Source of the DNA: Fimbriimonas sp.
GTDB taxonomy: Bacteria; Armatimonadota; Fimbriimonadia; Fimbriimonadales; Fimbriimonadaceae
Direction: 5' to 3'
Assembly (NCBI GenBank): GCA_030447945.1
Contig: JAUJNV010000034.1
Location: forward strand, 1 to 18,023
DNA length: 18,023 nt
The notes under the pieces were generated by a model. It searched no databases. It saw only the letters and a list, made by a program, of their open reading frames with translations, and was not told the origin of the DNA. Of this stretch, positions 14,701-18,023 are shown in pieces (the stretch's first letter is position 1; each line of letters begins with the position of its first letter). The position numbers were made by a program, and so were the translations under genes.

Positions 14701-15599
14701 TCTCCCGCGCTGCAGTACGTGCCGGGGGTGTGTACCAGGTGGGCTACCTTGAGCTCTGTCGCGCCGCGTCTCCGAGGGGGCGGGTCGGAAGGGCTCGTCC
14801 GCGCGCCACTCGTACTGGGGTTCGTTCGGGAAGGCCTTTCGGTAGGCGTCGAGCGCGACGGGGAGGAGGCGCATCCGCTTTTCGATCCACTCCCGATCCC
14901 ACGGGCCTTCGGAGAGGATCTGCTCGGCGCTGCGGAACTCGTAGTAGATCGTGCGGCGCAGGGCGTTCCCCTGCGCCCGCTCGGAGCCGTGAGCGACCAT
15001 CACGTCGTGCAGCAGCACATCCCCCGGCTCCATCTCCGCGTGGATCACGCCAGGCGCCTCCCAACCGTGTTGGGCCTCGAGCGCGCAAAAAATCGAACGG
15101 CTTGCCCTGGCTTCCCGGAATCACGCGCAGAGCCCTGCGCCCTTCCTCGAGGCGTCGAGGTAGAGGTCGTAATTGAAGATCCGGTGGTTGCGCGGGTGCA
15201 CCGCGTCCTGGTGCCAGCGGATCTTTTCGCCGTCTCCTTCCTGCTTGAACACCATGCTCTCGTAAGTGGGCACGAAGTTGCGCCCGCAGAGGCTCTCCGC
15301 GACCGCGAGCACTTGGGGCGCGCCCAGCATCTCAAGCGAGGCGGGTTCCCCTTGTCGTGCAGGTAATCCACCCGGAACATCACCCTCCCGTTCTCGCGCT
15401 GCGCGAAGGCGAAATCGTCGTGGCCGGGCTCGTCCGGCGTCAGGCGATGCCCCTGCTCGATCCACCGGCGTCCTGCCTCCTGCAATCGCGCCAGGAGCGG
15501 CCCGGCGATCCAGTTCCGCAGGATGACGTAGCCGTCCCGATCGAATGCGGCGATCTGCTCCTCGGTGAGGTGGTAAGGCGTGAGGGTGGCGGCGCTCAT
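14692..15599 (-). pseudogene. Phytanoyl-CoA dioxygenase (PhyH) family protein, frame-broken as sequenced
   Basis: PhyH proteins are Fe(II)/2-oxoglutarate-dependent oxygenases. The start is ATG at 15599 (opening with PYHLTEEQIAAFDRDGYVIL, the family's N-terminal pattern). The metal ligands are intact: H-x-D in RWHQDAVHP (15205-15213) and the distal histidine in VAHGSERAQ (14989-14991), followed by the 2-oxoglutarate-binding arginine in LRRTIYYEF. The frame shifts at about 15343 (a C missing in a C run), just upstream of 15121 (a G missing) and near 15088 (T6 where T5 is needed). Reading through these gives about 300 residues, normal for the family. All three shifts lie in base runs, so sequencing error is likely. 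TACAAT ends 9 bases before the start. The substrate is unknown. Confidence 0.85.
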
Positions 15600-15623
15600 A
15601 AGGCTTTTATTGTAAGGCTTCTG

Positions 15624-15664
15624 GAAGTTAGAAGTTAAAGGGGAGAGATGTGAGATGTGAGGTA
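15624..15664. repeat. Heptamer array, GAAGTTA and GAGATGT types, single arm
   Basis: GAAGTTA occurs twice (15624-15637), then GAGATGT twice, then GAGGTAC. The motif GAGGTACAAGCC (15659-15670) is identical to 2440-2451. No inverted partner is evident. It lies between the PhyH start and the nucleoside phosphorylase stop. Confidence 0.7.
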
Positions 15665-15686
15665 CAAGCCCATCCCTGTCCCCTCC

Positions 15687-17015
15687 TCAGAGGGCGGTCA
15701 GCACTAGAGGTGGGGGCTCGACTTGGGTGTCACTTACCTCGAACGCCTCCGCGCGCGCCGTACGGCCTCCTCTGCCGCGGCGTCGTTGGCGGCGTGGATC
15801 GTGAACAGCGGCTGGCCGGGACGACCCTCGTCCCCACGTTCGCGATCTCCAGGCCTACCGCCGGGTCGATCGTGTCCTCCTTCCGTTGCCGGCCGCCGCC
15901 CAAGGCGACTACCGCCCGCCCCCCACCGTTTCGGCGTCGACGCGCGCGACCCAGCCTTCGTCTCCTGCGTGCTCCACCGTCCGCTGGACGGGAGCCACGG
16001 GGAGCGGAGCGTCCGCGGCGGCGCCCTGCGCTTGGACCCACGCCCGCGCCTTTTCCAGCGCCTTGCCGGAGGCCCACGCGCTTTCGGCGGGGGCGCGGGC
16101 CTCTTCGCGGGTGGCGGCGAGGCCGGAGGCCTCCACGGTGAGGGCGGCGAGCTCTAGGCAGAGGGCGGCGACCCTTTCGGTGGGGGTTCCGGATGCGCTC
16201 GGGACGAGCGCGGTCCCCAAGGCTGTCGCGGGGGTGAGGACGCGCAGGGCTTCGGCAACCTCCAGGGCGTTGCCCACCGCCGAGCCGAGGGGCTGGCTCA
16301 TGTCGGTGACGGCGATGCGGATGCGCAGGCCGCAAAGCCTGCCCGTCTCCGCGAGGGCGCGGGCGAGGGTTTCCGCCTCTTCGCGGGTCCGCATGAACGC
16401 GCCGGAGCCGCACTTCACGTCGAGCACCACCGTGTCCGCGCCGCCCGCCAGCTTCTTGCTGAGGATGCTGGAGACGATGAGGGGTACGGAGGCGACTGTC
16501 GCGGTGGCGTCGCGCAGGGCGTAGAGCGCCTTGTCGGCGGGCGCGAGGTTCGGCGTCTGCCCCGTGAGCGCGAGGCCGATCCGCCCCGCCTGCGCCACCA
16601 TCTCCTCCGGCGAGAGGTCGAGTCGGAAGCCGGGGACGGAGGCGAGCTTGTCCACTGTGCCGCCCGTGATCCCGAGCCCCCGCCCGCTCATCTTCACGAT
16701 CGTCAGCCCGCACGCCGCGAGCAGGGGGAGCAGCACGATGGTCGTCTTGTCGCCGACGCCCCCGGTGCTGTGCTTATCTACCCTCGGCGCGGGCAGCCCC
16801 GAGAGTTCCAGCCGCACTCCGCTATCGGCCATGCCGAGCGTGAGCCACGCCGTTTCCTCCTCGTCCAGGGGATTGAGGTAGGCGGCCATGAGCCAGGCGG
16901 CGAGCTGGTAGTCGGGCACGCTTCCGTCCGCCGCCGCCTTAGCCAGCGCACGAAGGTCCGCCTCCGAGTGCTTCTGGCCGTCGCGGCGGGCGGCAATGAG
17001 GGCTTGGGTGTCCAC
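15687..17015 (-). CDS. Pyrimidine-nucleoside (thymidine) phosphorylase, C-terminal frame shifts
   Basis: The enzyme splits thymidine, deoxyuridine or uridine with phosphate to the base and a sugar-1-phosphate in nucleoside salvage. The GTG at 17015 (VDTQALIAARRDGQKH) matches the usual family start. The phosphate-binding KHSTGGVGDK is at residues 81-90 and the family signature SGRGLGITGGTVDKL at 110-124. The frame holds to about 15911, where G6 replaces an expected G4 and causes an early stop. Reading on through two further single-base losses restores RAVVALGGGRQRKEDTID, then NVGTRV and a C-terminus ending at TGA 15689-15687. The composite has about 442 residues, the usual length. Choosing between deoA and pdp from sequence alone is not safe, so no symbol is given. 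Confidence 0.92.
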
Positions 17016-17061
17016 AGCCCACAGTGTTCCCGAACGTGTCTCCGTAAGTGAAACTCTGCAC

Positions 17062-17199
17062 TTGCGGGGAGCCATTGCCGTTACGCTCCCGCGAACCTGG
17101 GAGAGCCTGATCACTGGCGATTCCCACGTTAGACCCTCAGCCGAGAGCCGCCGCTCCTACTTTCGCAATCTTGAGCGCACACGGGCGCTCGGGCTCTGA
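17062..17199 (+). CDS. Small SWERLI/RTYYRN-domain protein, single copy
   Basis: The frame encodes a 45-residue unit with IAVTLPRTWESLITG, then SRRSYFRNLERTRALGL before TGA. It is clearly homologous to the two units of the gene at 17473. The start is uncertain: TTG at 17062 with GGGGAG-like bases after it, GTG at 17008 overlapping the divergent phosphorylase start, or ATT at 17074 preceded by GGGGAGCC. The motif R-x-Y-x-R-N-x-x-x-x-x-A-L-G-L would suit a short basic helix pair. I do not recognise the family. It may be a degraded or minimal copy of the neighbour. Confidence 0.45.
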   Translation: MRGAIAVTLPRTWESLITGDSHVRPSAESRRSYFRNLERTRALGL

Positions 17200-17398
17200 G
17201 AGTTGTCCTCTTTCGAGCCGCCGCATTTGCGCTCCTGAGGAGGGGGATGATGAGCAGGGCTAAGAACAGAATCACTGCAACCAGAGCCCATTCCAGCCCT
17301 TTCGCTGCGTAGCGGGTGTTACGCCTTGCAACGTAGGTGACGGCGTAAATGGCGGCAACCACCAGAACCACCAAGGGAGGCAGGGTGAGCTTCTCCAT
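17129..17398 (-). CDS. Small hypothetical membrane protein
   Basis: An 89-residue frame starts with ATG at 17398 and has two hydrophobic segments, residues 5-23 (TLPPLVVLVVAAIYAVTYV) and 37-54 (WALVAVILFLALLIIPLL), separated by a basic loop. The last 25 residues lie antisense to the end of the SWERLI-domain copy at 17062-17199, so the two frames overlap tail to tail and the tail is probably not conserved. No family is recognised and no ribosome site is seen. The hydrophobic pattern is the only support. Confidence 0.4.
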   Translation of the reverse strand: MEKLTLPPLVVLVVAAIYAVTYVARRNTRYAAKGLEWALVAVILFLALLIIPLLRSANAAARKRTTLRARAPVCAQDCESRSGGSRLRV

Positions 17399-17472
17399 TG
17401 CAACTCTACCAAGGGTCCACCTTTCAGGCAGCAGTGGCGGAGCTTGCCGCTGTCTTCAGGTCAAATGCAAGT

Positions 17473-17871
17473 ATGCACAAACCCATCATCGTCACCCTGC
17501 TGCCAAGCTGGGAGCGCCTCATTGCGGGCGCTCCTGAGGAACCACCCGCTCCCCAGAGTCAGCGAACGTACTACCGCAACCGAGCGCGCCTCAGGGCGCT
17601 CGGGCTCCCTGTAGACACTCCCTACACGGAAGCGCCACAGGCTCAACCCTCCTCGGAAGATGCCGCCATAAAGCCCACTGCCGTCACCCTTCCCGAAAGC
17701 TGGGAGCGCCTGATCTCAGGCGCTCCTGAGCCACGTCAGGCACCTGTAAGCAAGCGGACGCAATACCGCAATAAAGCTCATCTCAAGGCGCTGGGGCTCC
17801 CTGTAGACACTCCTGCCGACGGAACGCCTACGTGCGTTCAGCCGATGACAGAGAAGATCGACTGCCAATAG
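17473..17871 (+). CDS. Two-unit SWERLI/RTYYRN repeat protein
   Basis: The 132-residue product from ATG 17473 (MHKPIIVTLLPSWERLI) consists of two 64-residue tandem units and a short tail. Each unit has VTL-x-x-SWERLI-x-GAPE, a 10-residue variable spacer, then S-x-RT-x-YRN-x-A-x-LKALGLPVDTP. The second unit starts 192 bases after the first, and the two share a 20-base identity (GGGCTCCCTGTAGACACTCC at 17602-17621 and 17794-17813), which suggests recent duplication. A third copy is the small gene at 17062. The basic R/N/K pattern hints at nucleic-acid binding, but the family is not recognised. Base composition is less GC-rich here than in the housekeeping genes, so recent acquisition is possible. 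Confidence 0.65.
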   Translation: MHKPIIVTLLPSWERLIAGAPEEPPAPQSQRTYYRNRARLRALGLPVDTPYTEAPQAQPSSEDAAIKPTAVTLPESWERLISGAPEPRQAPVSKRTQYRNKAHLKALGLPVDTPADGTPTCVQPMTEKIDCQ

Positions 17872-18023
17872 GGGGACTCCTCCGTACTGTTCCTGGACAG
17901 GACTACTCTACGTCACGCTTCCTGGAGCCCCAGAAGACTCTCCATCACTGTGAACCTGGACCCGAGCGGGTTCCATCGTCTCCTGTTGCCATGCCACCAG
18001 TAGATACCACCGATGTTTTCCCT
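17872..18023. other. No feature seen at right edge
   Basis: These 152 bases after the last stop hold no convincing frame, hairpin or repeat. The composition is more mixed than in the rest of the window. A gene may begin beyond the edge. Confidence 0.5.

Overview
The window is high-GC bacterial chromosomal DNA with mostly housekeeping-type genes: acetyl-CoA synthetase, ileS-lspA, a pyrimidine-nucleoside phosphorylase, an ECF sigma/anti-sigma pair and several envelope proteins. LspA, a lipoprotein precursor and signal-peptide proteins show an ordinary lipoprotein export system. The phylum cannot be fixed from the sequence. An Armatimonadota-like or similar high-GC lineage is only a guess, prompted by the heptamer-repeat style. 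Few genes have a clear Shine-Dalgarno sequence; those at 1795 and 3135 do. The sequence carries many one- and two-base indels in G/C/T runs, which break acs, a PhyH-type oxygenase and the end of the nucleoside phosphorylase. This looks more like consensus error in a draft or metagenomic assembly than true decay.

Layout, left to right. 1-1501: the C-terminal part of a Fic AMP-transferase, a tRNA-like but non-canonical sequence, and a single-span membrane protein. 1795-2512: an alanine-rich protein with four 22-residue LEA-like repeats and a C-terminal membrane segment, then a DinB-like gene stump between two heptamer-repeat hairpins. 2561-3641: an ECF sigma factor with an overlapping zinc-type anti-sigma factor. 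3663-4975: two minus-strand genes (a DUF3592-like membrane protein and an unknown). 4976-5556: an inverted-repeat-bounded unit holding a four-helix-bundle (S23/Avd-like) gene. 5557-7613: a broken acs with a heptamer hairpin inserted in its coding sequence. 7812-8633: a PIG-L deacetylase. 8732-12747: a minus-strand cluster ileS-lspA-small membrane protein. 12988-14578: DUF1579 protein, lipoprotein and YqaE/Pmp3 protein. 14692-17015: PhyH oxygenase and nucleoside phosphorylase on the minus strand. 17062-17871: a small domain in three copies, unlike anything upstream, with a small membrane ORF.

The most unusual feature is a set of about ten loci made of degenerate tandem repeats with a period of about 7 bp. 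In nine loci the array is followed by its inverted copy. The unit differs between loci (GATGGGT, GAGATAT, GTCGTTG, GCGTTGA, TTGTGGT, AAAACCC and others), but the architecture is constant: the 5' arm is always the G-rich one, on whichever strand is read. The arrays abut start codons, lie between convergent stop codons, truncate a DinB-like gene, extend LspA at both ends and sit in frame inside acs. One pair encloses the four-helix-bundle gene. They behave like a dispersed insertion family, and that gene is the obvious candidate for a linked function, although this is inference.
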